DNA of 64,000 nt from NCBI RefSeq assembly GCF_004804335.1, contig NZ_SRXY01000002.1, positions 197,306 through 261,305 of the forward strand, in the 5' to 3' direction. The notes below the pieces were generated by a model. The model was not told the DNA's origin. It worked only from the letters and a program-made list of their open reading frames with translations, and did not search any database. Position 1 is the stretch's first letter. Each line of letters begins with the position of its first letter. This document shows positions 34,232-43,109 of the stretch, piece by piece. The position numbers and the translations under genes are program-made. This stretch comes from Pacificoceanicola onchidii. Lineage in GTDB: Bacteria; Pseudomonadota; Alphaproteobacteria; Rhodobacterales; Rhodobacteraceae.

Positions 34232-35172
34232 GCACGCTTGTCCGCGCCACGCGCGCCCAACCCGTCCATCTTGTTGTTCTGGCACTGATTGCCATTGTCT
34301 TTGCCCTGGGCATGTCAACGTCGGACCGTTTCGCAACGCCGCTGAACATCGCCAACGTACAGGACCAGATGGTCACATTGGCCATCGTCGCGCTGGCGCA
34401 AACCATCGTTATTCTCTCAGGCGGTATCGATCTGAGTTACGCTGGCGCGCTGAGCTTTCTCGCGGTCGTCTTTGCCGCTCTCGCCGGAGACAGCGGCGGA
34501 ACGCTGCTCCTTGCCATGGCGGTGGTCATTGCGCTCGGGGTCGGCATTGGCATCGTCAACGGCGCAATCACAGCCTATGTGGGCGTGCATCCGTTGATCA
34601 CGACGCTGGGCACATCGACCATCCTTGCCGGGGCAGCCTTGCTGATCACCCGCCAGCCGTCTGGCTCGGTGCCGCTCTTCTTCGAAGATCTCACCTATGG
34701 CCGCATCGGCGCGGTGCCGTTTGGCATGCTGTTTGTCATCGCGCTGTATCTGCTGGTGGGCTTCATGCTGTGGCGCACCGGGTTCGGCACCCGCATTTTC
34801 GCCATCGGCGACAACGAGGCGGCCTCGGCGGTGTCCGGCCTGCCGGTGCGCCGCACCAAGGTGGCGATCTATGCGCTCTCGGGCCTGCTTTGCGCGGTTG
34901 CCGCGATGCATATGACCGGTCGTTTCGGCGTGGGAGACCCGCGCGCAGGCGTCGGGTTCGACCTGCGTTCGATCACACCCGTGATCGTCGGCGGCACACT
35001 CCTCGCGGGCGGCAAAGGCGGCGTTCTGGGGACAGCGCTTGCGGTGATCCTGCTCGCCCTGCTTGCCAATGTTTTGAATTTCATGAACGTTTCCAGCTTC
35101 TACCAATGGATCGCCGAAGGGGTGATCATCATTGCGGCTGTGTCGTTCTTTATCGGGAAGGACAAGTCATGA
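34228..35172 (+). CDS. Sugar ABC transporter permease 1 (RbsC-like)
   Basis: 314 residues, eight or more hydrophobic segments, with the RbsC-family blocks ILSGGIDLSYAGALSF, GVHPLITTLGTSTI and a late ITPVIVGGTLLAGGKGGVLG. Overlaps both neighbours by four bases. Two different permeases in the operon suggest a heterodimeric channel. Confidence 0.88.
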   Translation: MSTLVRATRAQPVHLVVLALIAIVFALGMSTSDRFATPLNIANVQDQMVTLAIVALAQTIVILSGGIDLSYAGALSFLAVVFAALAGDSGGTLLLAMAVVIALGVGIGIVNGAITAYVGVHPLITTLGTSTILAGAALLITRQPSGSVPLFFEDLTYGRIGAVPFGMLFVIALYLLVGFMLWRTGFGTRIFAIGDNEAASAVSGLPVRRTKVAIYALSGLLCAVAAMHMTGRFGVGDPRAGVGFDLRSITPVIVGGTLLAGGKGGVLGTALAVILLALLANVLNFMNVSSFYQWIAEGVIIIAAVSFFIGKDKS

Positions 35173-36137
35173 CCGCGACCGACACCAATGCCCCCGCCAC
35201 CCCCAACCGCAACACCGTGCGCGCGACGGAACGGCGCGAGTTGCTGTTGCTGGTCGGCTTTCTGGTGGTGATCTGGGCCGTCACCACAGCGCTGTCGCCG
35301 CGTTTCCTGACCCCGGCGAACCTGAAGGACATCCTGATCCAGGCCGCGCCGCTCGGCTTTGTCGTGATCGGCCAGATGATCGTGATCATCGTGCGCGGAC
35401 TTGACCTGTCGGTGGCCTCGATCATGGCCACGGTCGCGGTGCTTTCGACCTCGCTGATCGATGTGACCCCGGTCATTTTTGCGGTTGGCCTTTTGCTGGG
35501 CGCGCTAATCGGCGCTTTGAACGGCTACCTGGTGGCCTATCGCAAGGTCACGCCCTTCTTGGCCACGCTGGCGACGATGATCGTTCTGCAAGGCATACGC
35601 TTTGCCTATACCAAGGGCGCGCCCGGCGGCGCATTGCCCGAGACGTTCCGCTGGCTCGCGACCGGGGACATCTTTGGCATTCCCGTGGCGTTGATTGCAT
35701 TGGCCATTGTCGCTTTTGCCGCCCATTGGATGCTGGAACGCTCGGTCTTTGGCCGTCTTCTCAAGCTCTACGGAGACAGCCCCGACGCGGCCTATATGAC
35801 CGGTGCGCCGACACGGCTGCTGGTGGTCATGGCCTTCGTGATCTCGGGCGTGATGGCGGCCATCGCCGGGCTGTTCCTCGTCGGCTATGTCGGCATTGTC
35901 GATAACTGGACCGGGCGCGGCTACGAGCTGGACAGCATCGCCGCAGCAGTGATCGGCGGCGCGGCCCTGTCAGGCGGCAAAGGCTCGGTGCCCGGATCGT
36001 TGCTGGCCGCGCTGATCCTGGTGTCGCTGTTCAACATCGTCGTGATCCTCGGCCTGTCGATTGAACTGCAGTTGGTGATCAAGGGCACCCTGATTATCCT
36101 CGCCGCTGCCGTTTACATGAAACGGTCGCAAAACTGA
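35169..36137 (+). CDS. Sugar ABC transporter permease 2 (RbsC-like)
   Basis: 322 residues with a short hydrophilic leader and the same family blocks: IVRGLDLSVASIMATVAVLS, KVTPFLATLATMIV and AAAVIGGAALSGGKGSVPG. It is a paralogue of permease 1 and probably pairs with it. The start ATG at 35169 overlaps the previous stop; the frame is open further upstream, but that part is antisense-like within permease 1. Confidence 0.88.
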   Translation: MTATDTNAPATPNRNTVRATERRELLLLVGFLVVIWAVTTALSPRFLTPANLKDILIQAAPLGFVVIGQMIVIIVRGLDLSVASIMATVAVLSTSLIDVTPVIFAVGLLLGALIGALNGYLVAYRKVTPFLATLATMIVLQGIRFAYTKGAPGGALPETFRWLATGDIFGIPVALIALAIVAFAAHWMLERSVFGRLLKLYGDSPDAAYMTGAPTRLLVVMAFVISGVMAAIAGLFLVGYVGIVDNWTGRGYELDSIAAAVIGGAALSGGKGSVPGSLLAALILVSLFNIVVILGLSIELQLVIKGTLIILAAAVYMKRSQN

Positions 36138-36151
36138 TCGGGTGGCCCAGG

Positions 36152-37501
36152 ATGTCCAGAGACGATAAATCCAACGTGCAGCGCATTGCCGAGATCCTGA
36201 AAGGGTTCGACGGTAACAACACCCCGCGCCGCACGCACGAGATCCTCGATGATCTGGGCGTCACCCGGTCCACCGGTTTCGGCTTGATCCGCGCGCTGGT
36301 TGCCGCAGATTGGCTGGAGCGCTTTGATCACGGGCAGTTGCGGCTCGGCCCCAAGGCGCGCGGACTGATCTTTGCGGGGCTGGAAGCGCCGGAAGCCGCG
36401 GACGACAAGACCCTGTCCGTCACTGCGCGGCCCGGATCCGGCGCGGCAGGTGCGGCCCGGCCCGATCTGGAATGGGACCCGGCGCTTGTGCGCACGGTTG
36501 ATGCCAGCCGCTTCCGCAAATCCGCCCCCTACCGCATCGGCTTTTCCAATGCCTCCACAAGCAATCCCTGGCGCAGGGCGATGCTGCAAAGCCTGTACTA
36601 CGCGGAAAAGATCGCGCAGGCGCAGATCTCGGACCTGCTGGTGCTGGACGCGGAAGACGATCCCGCCCGGCAATTGCAGCAGATCGACGCGCTTGTCGCT
36701 CAAGGGATCGACCTTCTGATCATCTCGATCACCTCGGTCAACGACACCGCGCTCAGTGATCGCCTTGGCGCGTTGGCCCGGCAGGGGCTGCCGATCATCG
36801 CGGTTGACCGTAGGCCAAACGATCGCTCGTCCCTTGTCTCTTTTGTCACCGCATCGGACCATCGGATCGGGCGGATTTGCGCGTTGTGGATGGCAGAGCA
36901 TCTTGCCGGACAAGGCCGGGTCTGGATGCTGAGCGGGCTGGAAGGCGCCAGCCCGGCTCTGCGGCGTCAGCAAGCCGCCCTCGCGACCTTTTCCGACTTC
37001 CCCGGCATCCAGGTGGAAAACGTCAGCTACACCGATTGGACCGAACAGGGGGGCTATCAGGCCATCGAAAAGGTTCTGGCCGAAGCGGGCCGCCCGCCGG
37101 ACGGCGTCTGGTGCGACAGCGGGTTGCAAGGCATCGGTTCGGTGCGGCGGTTTCTCGACAGCGGCTTGGGCATCCCGGCCCATACCGGCGGGGATCTGAA
37201 CGAGATGTACAAGCTTTGCCTGCACCACAAGGTGCCGATGGCTGCGCTGGATTATCCGGCCAGCATGGGTGCCCGCGCGTTGCAACTGGCGCTCGATGTG
37301 CTGGGCGGGAACACGGTGCCGCAGCGCGTCGAAGAACCGGTGCAAATCGTCCTTCCCCGCGGCTGTGAGACTGCCTCGGTCAAGGCCGACAGCTGGGCCG
37401 AGCTGCATGTCGAGTGGGATCTGCCCGATGACGCCATCCTGTCGCAAGGGCCTGCCCTGCGCAGCACGAAGCCGACCCCTGAAAGGAGTGTTTCAGCATG
37501 A
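36152..37501 (+). CDS. IclR-like winged helix fused to a sugar-binding-protein domain (regulator)
   Basis: 449 residues with no signal peptide. Residues about 5-72 form an IclR-like winged helix (VQRIAEILKGFDGNN, LDDLGVTRSTGFGLIRALVA, WLERFDHGQLRLG). After a Pro/Ala-rich linker, residues 115-430 are a type-1 periplasmic-binding fold clearly homologous to the transporter's own binding protein at 31516: IGFSNASTSNPWR, SFVTASDHRIGRI, GVWCDSGLQGIGSV, HTGGDLNEMYKL, YPASMGARAL match block for block. It is neither a LacI protein (wrong HTH) nor a normal IclR protein (wrong sensor). The simplest reading is a cytoplasmic sensor of the imported ligand. It follows permease 2 by 14 bases and overlaps the next regulator by four. 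Confidence 0.85.
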   Translation: MSRDDKSNVQRIAEILKGFDGNNTPRRTHEILDDLGVTRSTGFGLIRALVAADWLERFDHGQLRLGPKARGLIFAGLEAPEAADDKTLSVTARPGSGAAGAARPDLEWDPALVRTVDASRFRKSAPYRIGFSNASTSNPWRRAMLQSLYYAEKIAQAQISDLLVLDAEDDPARQLQQIDALVAQGIDLLIISITSVNDTALSDRLGALARQGLPIIAVDRRPNDRSSLVSFVTASDHRIGRICALWMAEHLAGQGRVWMLSGLEGASPALRRQQAALATFSDFPGIQVENVSYTDWTEQGGYQAIEKVLAEAGRPPDGVWCDSGLQGIGSVRRFLDSGLGIPAHTGGDLNEMYKLCLHHKVPMAALDYPASMGARALQLALDVLGGNTVPQRVEEPVQIVLPRGCETASVKADSWAELHVEWDLPDDAILSQGPALRSTKPTPERSVSA

Positions 37502-38127
37502 AAGACAACGCTTATACCCGCGCCGTCGATTCCTTCGAGGCGCTGATCGCGGCGCCGCAACAGGCTTTGCACGCAACCCCGGCGGGTCTGTTCAACGCGG
37601 CAGGCATCCCGGCCAGTTCCGGGTATCGACACGTGGCGGCGCTTGAGGCGGAGGGTCTGTTGCGCCGCGATGCCGGAGGCGGCTATCTGCCCGGGCTCAC
37701 GGCGCTGCGCACCGGGTTTCACGGGTTTGGCCTCGGCCGGCTCGCACCGATGGCCCAGCCGATCCTGGTGCAACTGCGCCAAAGCACCCAGCACACCGCC
37801 TTTGTGGCCGTGGTCGAAGACATGGACCTGACCATGGGGCCACATTCCATTGGCCGCGAGAGTCAGAAGACCCAGATCAGCCACAACTATAGCTTCGACG
37901 CCATCCCGGATTTTACTTTGGGCGCCGTGTCCGAGGTCGCCCTGCGCTCCGTCAGCGAGGGCATTGCGCGGCGCACCGCGGCGCTTGTCGTGCCGGTGAT
38001 GTCGACCGAACGCTTCATCGTTCTGGTCGGGCTTTTGCTCAACCCGCGCCGCAGCGTGCCGCAAAACCTTGAAGGCGCTCTGGCGCACGCCGCAGAGCAA
38101 ATCGTTGCCAGCGGGGCCGATGACTGA
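37498..38127 (+). CDS. IclR-family-like regulator, short form
   Basis: 209 residues. The N-terminal 65 residues form a winged helix (LHATPAGLFNAAGIPASSGY, RHVAALEAEGLLRRDAGGGY), followed by a compact domain resembling a shortened IclR effector domain (APMAQPILVQLRQSTQHTAF, ALVVPVMSTERFIVLVGLLL). Ordinary IclR proteins are about 250 residues. A preceding GAAAGGAG is a good ribosome-binding site. Together with the upstream fusion protein it makes two consecutive IclR-HTH regulators, which might act as partners. Confidence 0.72.
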   Translation: MKDNAYTRAVDSFEALIAAPQQALHATPAGLFNAAGIPASSGYRHVAALEAEGLLRRDAGGGYLPGLTALRTGFHGFGLGRLAPMAQPILVQLRQSTQHTAFVAVVEDMDLTMGPHSIGRESQKTQISHNYSFDAIPDFTLGAVSEVALRSVSEGIARRTAALVVPVMSTERFIVLVGLLLNPRRSVPQNLEGALAHAAEQIVASGADD

Positions 38128-38129
38128 CG

Positions 38130-38912
38130 ATGCAACGTTTTTGGGACAGCCAATTCAAATTCTCCGCCATCCTTCCGGGTTTCGGCGATGCGCTGGAACG
38201 CATGGCGCGGGACAGCGCAACGGTGACAGAGCAGTTTGCGTTTGAGAAAGCGCCTTACGGGCCGCATCCGCGCCAATGGGTTGAATGGGTCTCAGGCACT
38301 GGCCCCAAAGACCTGCTACCGGTGATCATCCACGGCGGTTATTGGCGCGCACTTGAGGCGGAAAACCACCGCTGCATGATGCCCGCCTTCACCGGCCACG
38401 GCGCGGCGGTGGGCAATATCGAGTACCGCCTCATGCCCGAGGTCCGACTGGCCGATCTGGTGGCGGATGCGCAGGCCGGATTGCACCGGCTGGCTGAGCG
38501 CTTTCCCGATACCCGTTTTTTGCTGGTTGGCCATTCTGCGGGAGCGCATCTGGCGCTGTCGGCGATGACCGATTCGGCGTTGCGGGCCCGCACAGCCGGT
38601 GTTCTCGCCCTGAGCGGGGTTTATGATCTGGCCCCGGTGGCCCTGTCATTCCTACAGGCCGAACTGCGCCTGACACCTTCTGAAATAGACACCTTCAGCC
38701 TGCGCCCCTCGACGGATCGCCCGCCCACGGTTTTCGTCAATGGCAGCGCCGAAACCCAGGAGTTTCTGCGCGGCGGCGCGCTTATGGCGAGCTCCGGCCC
38801 TGCGCAATGGCAACTTCTCGAAGGGGCCGACCACATGTCCCTGATCGGCACAGCCTGTGCTCAGGCCGATCACCTCCTTTCCCAACTTCTGACGATGGAC
38901 ACCCACACATGA
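38130..38912 (+). CDS. Alpha/beta hydrolase, arylformamidase-like
   Basis: 260 residues, alpha/beta-hydrolase fold with HGGYW oxyanion-hole motif near 70 and nucleophile elbow GHSAGAH near 132; the late histidine is in EGADHMSLIG and the acid near FVNGSAE. The HGGYW motif and size match kynurenine formamidase-type hydrolases, but esterases share it. It overlaps the FAH gene by four bases. In this operon it could open a lactone or cleave an ester or formamide of the imported compound. Confidence 0.75.
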   Translation: MQRFWDSQFKFSAILPGFGDALERMARDSATVTEQFAFEKAPYGPHPRQWVEWVSGTGPKDLLPVIIHGGYWRALEAENHRCMMPAFTGHGAAVGNIEYRLMPEVRLADLVADAQAGLHRLAERFPDTRFLLVGHSAGAHLALSAMTDSALRARTAGVLALSGVYDLAPVALSFLQAELRLTPSEIDTFSLRPSTDRPPTVFVNGSAETQEFLRGGALMASSGPAQWQLLEGADHMSLIGTACAQADHLLSQLLTMDTHT

Positions 38913-40057
38913 CCCTAGATCTTCCACAGACCGGCACCTTTGTCGGGCGTGTCTGGCTGCCCGAAGCGGACGGCCCCGCCATAGTCGTCCGCCGGGGGGC
39001 CGAACTGGTAGACATCACCTCGCGCGAAATCCCGACAATGCAGGCACTGCTTGAACTGGATAACCCGGCGGACGCCGCCCTTGGCGCTCCGGGGCAGAGC
39101 ATCGGCAGCATCGAGGCCGTTGCCGCCAACTCCAAAGAGACCCCGGAGAGCAACAAACCCTACCTTCTTGCCCCGTCGGACCTGCAAGCGATCAAGGCCT
39201 GCGGCGTCACCTTTGTGTCGTCGATGCTGGAGCGGGTGATCGAGGAAAAGGCCAAGGGCGACGCCGCCGCCGCTGACAAGATCAGAGAACGGTGCACCGC
39301 CATCTTGGGTGACAGCCTGCGCGCGGTGGTTCCCGGATCAGACAAGGCGATGGCACTCAAATCGGCGCTGATCGCAGAGGATGTCTGGTCCCAGTATCTC
39401 GAAGTGGGGATTGGTCCGGATGCGGAAGTGTTCACCAAATCACAAGCCATGTCGGCGGTTGGCCGGGGCGCGAGCATCGGGCTGCACCCGATCTCGACCT
39501 GGAACAACCCCGAGCCAGAAGTGGTTCTGGCTGTGGACAGCCAGGCCCGGATCAAAGGCGCGACGCTGGGCAATGACGTGAACCTGCGCGATGTCGAAGG
39601 ACGCTCGGCCCTGCTTCTGGGCAAGGCCAAGGACAACAACGCCTCATGCGCCATTGGTCCGATGCTGCGGCTCTTCGATGACAGCTTTGGGCTGGACGAC
39701 GTGCGGCGGGCCGAACTGACCCTGAGGGTCAGCGGCGAAGACGGCTTTGTCCTGAACGGTCAAAGCGCCATGACCGAGATCAGCCGCGATCCGACCGATC
39801 TGGTTGCTCAGACCCGCGGCGCGCACCACCAGTATCCGGACGGCTTCTTCCTGATGATGGGCACGCTTTTTGCCCCAACCCAGGACCGCGACACGCCCGG
39901 CCATGGCTTTACCCATAAACTGGGCGACCGGGTGGAAATTTCCAACCCGGCGCTCGGCACGCTGACCAACACCGTGCGCTTGTCGACCGAATGCCCTCCC
40001 TGGGTCTTCGGAACCAGCGCCCTGATGAAAAACCTCGCAAAGCGCAACCTGATCTGA
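38909..40057 (+). CDS. FAH-family protein, probable 2-keto-3-deoxy-acid dehydratase
   Basis: 382 residues. Fumarylacetoacetate-hydrolase fold with ESNKPYLLAPSDLQAIKA near 80, the metal ligands in NNPEPEVVLAV (Glu-x-Glu) and the Asp of LGNDVNLRDVEG. The length and LLAPSDLQAIKACGVTF block resemble the FAH-type 2-keto-3-deoxypentonate dehydratases (XylX/AraD1 groups), which yield 2,5-dioxovalerate. The following gene encodes the enzyme that oxidises that aldehyde, which supports this assignment over a hydrolase. Start ATG overlaps the upstream stop. Confidence 0.75.
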   Translation: MTLDLPQTGTFVGRVWLPEADGPAIVVRRGAELVDITSREIPTMQALLELDNPADAALGAPGQSIGSIEAVAANSKETPESNKPYLLAPSDLQAIKACGVTFVSSMLERVIEEKAKGDAAAADKIRERCTAILGDSLRAVVPGSDKAMALKSALIAEDVWSQYLEVGIGPDAEVFTKSQAMSAVGRGASIGLHPISTWNNPEPEVVLAVDSQARIKGATLGNDVNLRDVEGRSALLLGKAKDNNASCAIGPMLRLFDDSFGLDDVRRAELTLRVSGEDGFVLNGQSAMTEISRDPTDLVAQTRGAHHQYPDGFFLMMGTLFAPTQDRDTPGHGFTHKLGDRVEISNPALGTLTNTVRLSTECPPWVFGTSALMKNLAKRNLI

Positions 40058-40069
40058 GGACAAGACACC

Positions 40070-41566
40070 ATGGATGGAAAGAACCTGATAGCCGGCGAGT
40101 GGCTCGCCGGCCCCGAAAGCTTTGTCTCAACCCCCGCCACCGGCGAGCCTGTAAGCTATTGCAAAGGCACGCCAGAGCTGGTGGATCGCGCCTGCGAAGC
40201 GGCGGAAGAGGCCTTCTGGTCCTTCGGCTACTCCAGCCGCGACGCGCGCGCTGATTTTCTCGACCGCATTGCCGATGAAATCGAGGCACGCGGCGCCGAG
40301 ATCACCCGTATTGGCACAGCCGAAACCGGACTGCCCGAAGCAAGGCTTGACGGTGAACGTGGCCGGACAACCGGCCAGCTGCGGCTCTTCGCAGAGCATA
40401 TCCGCAAGGGCGACTATCTCGACCTGCGCCATGATCCGGCGCTTCCGGATCGTCAGCCTCTGCCCCGTCCGGACCTGCAAATGGTCCAACGCCCGGTCGG
40501 CCCTGTCGCCGTGTTTGGCGCTTCGAACTTCCCGCTGGCCTTTTCCACCGCCGGCGGTGACACCGCCGCGGCGCTGGCGGCCGGTTGCCCGGTGGTGGTC
40601 AAGGGACATCCCGGCCATCCCGGCACCGGCGCTCTTGTCGCAGAGGCGGTTGACGCCGCCCGCCGGTCCTGCGGCCTGCATCCCGGCGTTTTCAGTTTCG
40701 TGCATGATGGCGGCAACGCCGTTGGCGGTGCGCTGGTGCGGCACCCGCGGATCAAGGCGGTTGGCTTTACAGGCTCTTTGCGTGGCGGGCGGGCGCTCTT
40801 TGATCTGTGCGCGGCCCGGGACGAGCCAATCCCGTTTTTCGGCGAGTTGGGCTCGGTCAATCCGATGTTTCTGCTCCCCGGCGCCCTGTCAGCGAGGGGC
40901 ACCGAGGTTGCCAAAGGCTGGGCGGCATCGCTGACCATGGGCGCCGGTCAGTTCTGTACCAATCCCGGCCTTGTATTGCTGCCCGCCGGGCCTGAGGCGG
41001 AGGCCTTTATCGCAGCCGTTGCCGCTGCGCTTTCGGAGGTTCCGCATCAGACCATGCTGACCGAAGGGATCGCTCAGGCGTTCAATCACGGGTGCCAGAA
41101 GATGTCTGAAACCAAAGGCGTGAGCGCGCTTGTGTCCAGCGCGGCAGAACCGCGAGCAGCCGGGCCGCATCTGCTGTGCGTCTCACAGTCCGATTTCAGC
41201 GCCAACCCTGCGCTGGCCCACGAGGTTTTTGGCCCGCTGGGCCTTGTCGTGGTGATCAACGACACGGACAGCTATGCGCAAATCGCGCGCAGTCTGGACG
41301 GACAATTGACCGCGACCGTCTTTATGGAGAGTTCCGATGCAGCGCTCGCGACGGAGCTTTTGCCGGTGCTGGAACGGAAGGCCGGACGGGTGTTGTTCAA
41401 CGGCTTCCCAACAGGCGTCGAAGTCGCCGACAGCATGGTTCACGGAGGCCCCTACCCCGCTTCGACCAACTTCGGGGCGACGAGCGTCGGAACCCTGTCG
41501 ATCCGCCGCTTTCTCAGGCCGGTGTGCTATCAGAACATGCCCGAGGCACTGGATCTGATGAAATAG
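40070..41566 (+). CDS. 2,5-dioxovalerate (alpha-ketoglutarate semialdehyde) dehydrogenase
   Basis: 498 residues, aldehyde dehydrogenase of the KGSADH type. NLIAGEWLAG at the N-terminus, PVGPVAVFGASNFPLAFSTA, AAGCPVVVKGHPGHPGTG, GFTGSLRGGRALF, FGELGSVNPMF (catalytic Glu) and GAGQFCTNPGLV (nucleophilic Cys). These are the specific blocks of the enzyme that oxidises 2,5-dioxovalerate to 2-oxoglutarate in oxidative pentose, hydroxyproline and glucarate pathways. Last gene of the operon starting at 30200. Confidence 0.85.
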   Translation: MDGKNLIAGEWLAGPESFVSTPATGEPVSYCKGTPELVDRACEAAEEAFWSFGYSSRDARADFLDRIADEIEARGAEITRIGTAETGLPEARLDGERGRTTGQLRLFAEHIRKGDYLDLRHDPALPDRQPLPRPDLQMVQRPVGPVAVFGASNFPLAFSTAGGDTAAALAAGCPVVVKGHPGHPGTGALVAEAVDAARRSCGLHPGVFSFVHDGGNAVGGALVRHPRIKAVGFTGSLRGGRALFDLCAARDEPIPFFGELGSVNPMFLLPGALSARGTEVAKGWAASLTMGAGQFCTNPGLVLLPAGPEAEAFIAAVAAALSEVPHQTMLTEGIAQAFNHGCQKMSETKGVSALVSSAAEPRAAGPHLLCVSQSDFSANPALAHEVFGPLGLVVVINDTDSYAQIARSLDGQLTATVFMESSDAALATELLPVLERKAGRVLFNGFPTGVEVADSMVHGGPYPASTNFGATSVGTLSIRRFLRPVCYQNMPEALDLMK

Positions 41567-41708
41567 CGCTCCTACCCGGGTTCGCGCCAAGCAAGCGATC
41601 GGTGCAGGCCGATCCCCATGACGCCGGCGGCCATGGGAATGGCCTGCCCCGCGAAGGTTGGCCTTTCTCGGAACAACCATCGCCTCCTGAAAGGCTTCGC
41701 TCTGGCAG

Positions 41709-41729
41709 GAGCCAACCCATTGTTGGCTC
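41709..41729. terminator. Hairpin between convergent operons
   Basis: GAGCCAAC / GTTGGCTC with a five-base loop, followed on the plus strand by TTTCC; flanking CAGGA/TCCTG extends the stem with mismatches. It lies between the dehydrogenase stop (41566) and the minus-strand carboxymuconolactone-decarboxylase-like stop (41755), so it can serve both. Confidence 0.6.
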
Positions 41730-41754
41730 TTTCCTGTCACCGGATTGCAAGCAG

Positions 41755-42075
41755 TCAGGTGTTTGCGGTCACATCCTTGATCCAGGTCCAACCGGCAACC
41801 GAACGGGGGAAACCCAGTGGACCGATCGCGAGGAACGCGATTTGGTAGAGGTCCACCGTCGGGATATTCTCGTCCATTGCACGGCGGGCATGAGAGTGGA
41901 CCGCGCCTTCGGACCCGGCGCCAATGGCCAGTGCAAGCTTCACCAGACGCTTTTCCCGCTCACTCAGATCACCGGAGGCTGCGATGGCCGCGCCGAGTTC
42001 GGAATAGGCTGCCCAGATCTCAGGGTGCAGCTCTGCCAGATCACCGGCTGCGCCGGGAAGGGTTTCTTGGGTCAT
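41755..42075 (-). CDS. Carboxymuconolactone decarboxylase-family protein
   Basis: 106 residues, all-helical, single CMD/AhpD-like domain (LVKLALAIGAGSEGAVHSHARRAMDENI). The usual C-x-x-C of AhpD is absent, so a disulfide reductase role is unlikely; the conserved Glu and His remain. AAAGGAG precedes the ATG. It follows moaA by 23 bases as the last gene of the molybdenum/TMAO reductase operon. Function in that setting is unknown. Confidence 0.75.
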   Translation of the reverse strand: MTQETLPGAAGDLAELHPEIWAAYSELGAAIAASGDLSEREKRLVKLALAIGAGSEGAVHSHARRAMDENIPTVDLYQIAFLAIGPLGFPRSVAGWTWIKDVTANT

Positions 42076-42098
42076 GGTCTTGCTCCTTTCAGGATTGG

Positions 42099-43109
42099 TT
42101 AGCCGCCCAGATCGGACATGAATCGCCGGACCGAAGGTTGGGAAACACTTTGAGATTCGAAGTCATGGCCACGGGGTTTTGCGGCGATGGCCTTGCGCAG
42201 AAGCGGGCCCAGTTGGGCCTTGTCCCCGCGCAGCGCCGGTTTGAGATCGACGGACCCTTCCTGGCCCATGCATGTATAGAGCCGCCCCGTAGCGCTCAGC
42301 CTGACGCGGTTGCACAGGGCGCAGAAATTGCAGGACATCGGGGATATGAACCCGAGCCGACCGCCGGTTTCAGCCAGCCGCACATAGCGGGCCGGGCCGC
42401 CCGTCGTGTGACGCAGATTGGTCATTGCCCAGCGCTGAGCCAGAGCCATGCGCAGATCATCCAAAGCCAGGAAACTGTCCGAGCGGTTCAGCCCGGTCGC
42501 GCCCATCGGCATTTCCTCGATCAGCGTCAGATCCATGTCGCGACCATGGGCAAAGCGGATCAGATCGTCGACCTCCGCTTCAAACGGCCCGCGACTGGCC
42601 AACGCGTTCAGCTTGACCGACAGCCCTGCCGATTGCGCGGCATCCAACCCTTCGAGCACCTTTTCAATGGAGCCAAGACGCGTGATCGCGGCGTACCGGG
42701 CTGGATCGAGCGTATCGAGGGAGACATTGACCCGCCGCACCCCTAGACGCGCCAGCGCCTCGGCGTGGCGCGCCAACTGAGTGCCGTTGGTGGTCAAGGT
42801 CAGCTCGTCGAGCGCGCCGGTCCGCAAGTGTTTGGAAAGATCACCCATCAGGTCCATGACACCCCGGCGCACCAGCGGCTCACCCCCGGTCAGCCGCAGT
42901 TTGCGCACGCCACGGCGGATGAAGGCATCCGCAAGCCGGGCCATCTCATCAAGGCTCAGCAAGTCCTTTTTGGGCAGGAAAACCATGTGCTCGGCCATGC
43001 AGTAGGTGCAGCGCAGATCACAGCGATCTGTAACCGACATGCGCAGGTACGTGACCGCGCGGCCAAAAGCGTCCACCAGCGGCGCGTTTTTCTGTGCATC
43101 AAGCGGCAT
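42099..43109 (-). CDS. moaA: GTP 3',8-cyclase MoaA (molybdenum cofactor biosynthesis)
   Basis: 336 residues, radical-SAM enzyme for the first step of molybdopterin synthesis. N-terminal cluster C30-x3-C34-x2-C37 (CDLRCTYC), the SAM motif LTGGEPLVRRG, and a second C-terminal cluster (SCNFCALCNRVRL plus YTCMG). The conserved C-terminal Gly-Gly ends the protein. The ATG at 43109 begins a normal MoaA N-terminus; an upstream in-frame ATG at 43151 lies deeper in the preceding gene. It overlaps the DUF2478 gene by 11 bases. It supplies cofactor for the TorA-like enzyme of the same operon. Confidence 0.9.
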   Translation of the reverse strand: MPLDAQKNAPLVDAFGRAVTYLRMSVTDRCDLRCTYCMAEHMVFLPKKDLLSLDEMARLADAFIRRGVRKLRLTGGEPLVRRGVMDLMGDLSKHLRTGALDELTLTTNGTQLARHAEALARLGVRRVNVSLDTLDPARYAAITRLGSIEKVLEGLDAAQSAGLSVKLNALASRGPFEAEVDDLIRFAHGRDMDLTLIEEMPMGATGLNRSDSFLALDDLRMALAQRWAMTNLRHTTGGPARYVRLAETGGRLGFISPMSCNFCALCNRVRLSATGRLYTCMGQEGSVDLKPALRGDKAQLGPLLRKAIAAKPRGHDFESQSVSQPSVRRFMSDLGG

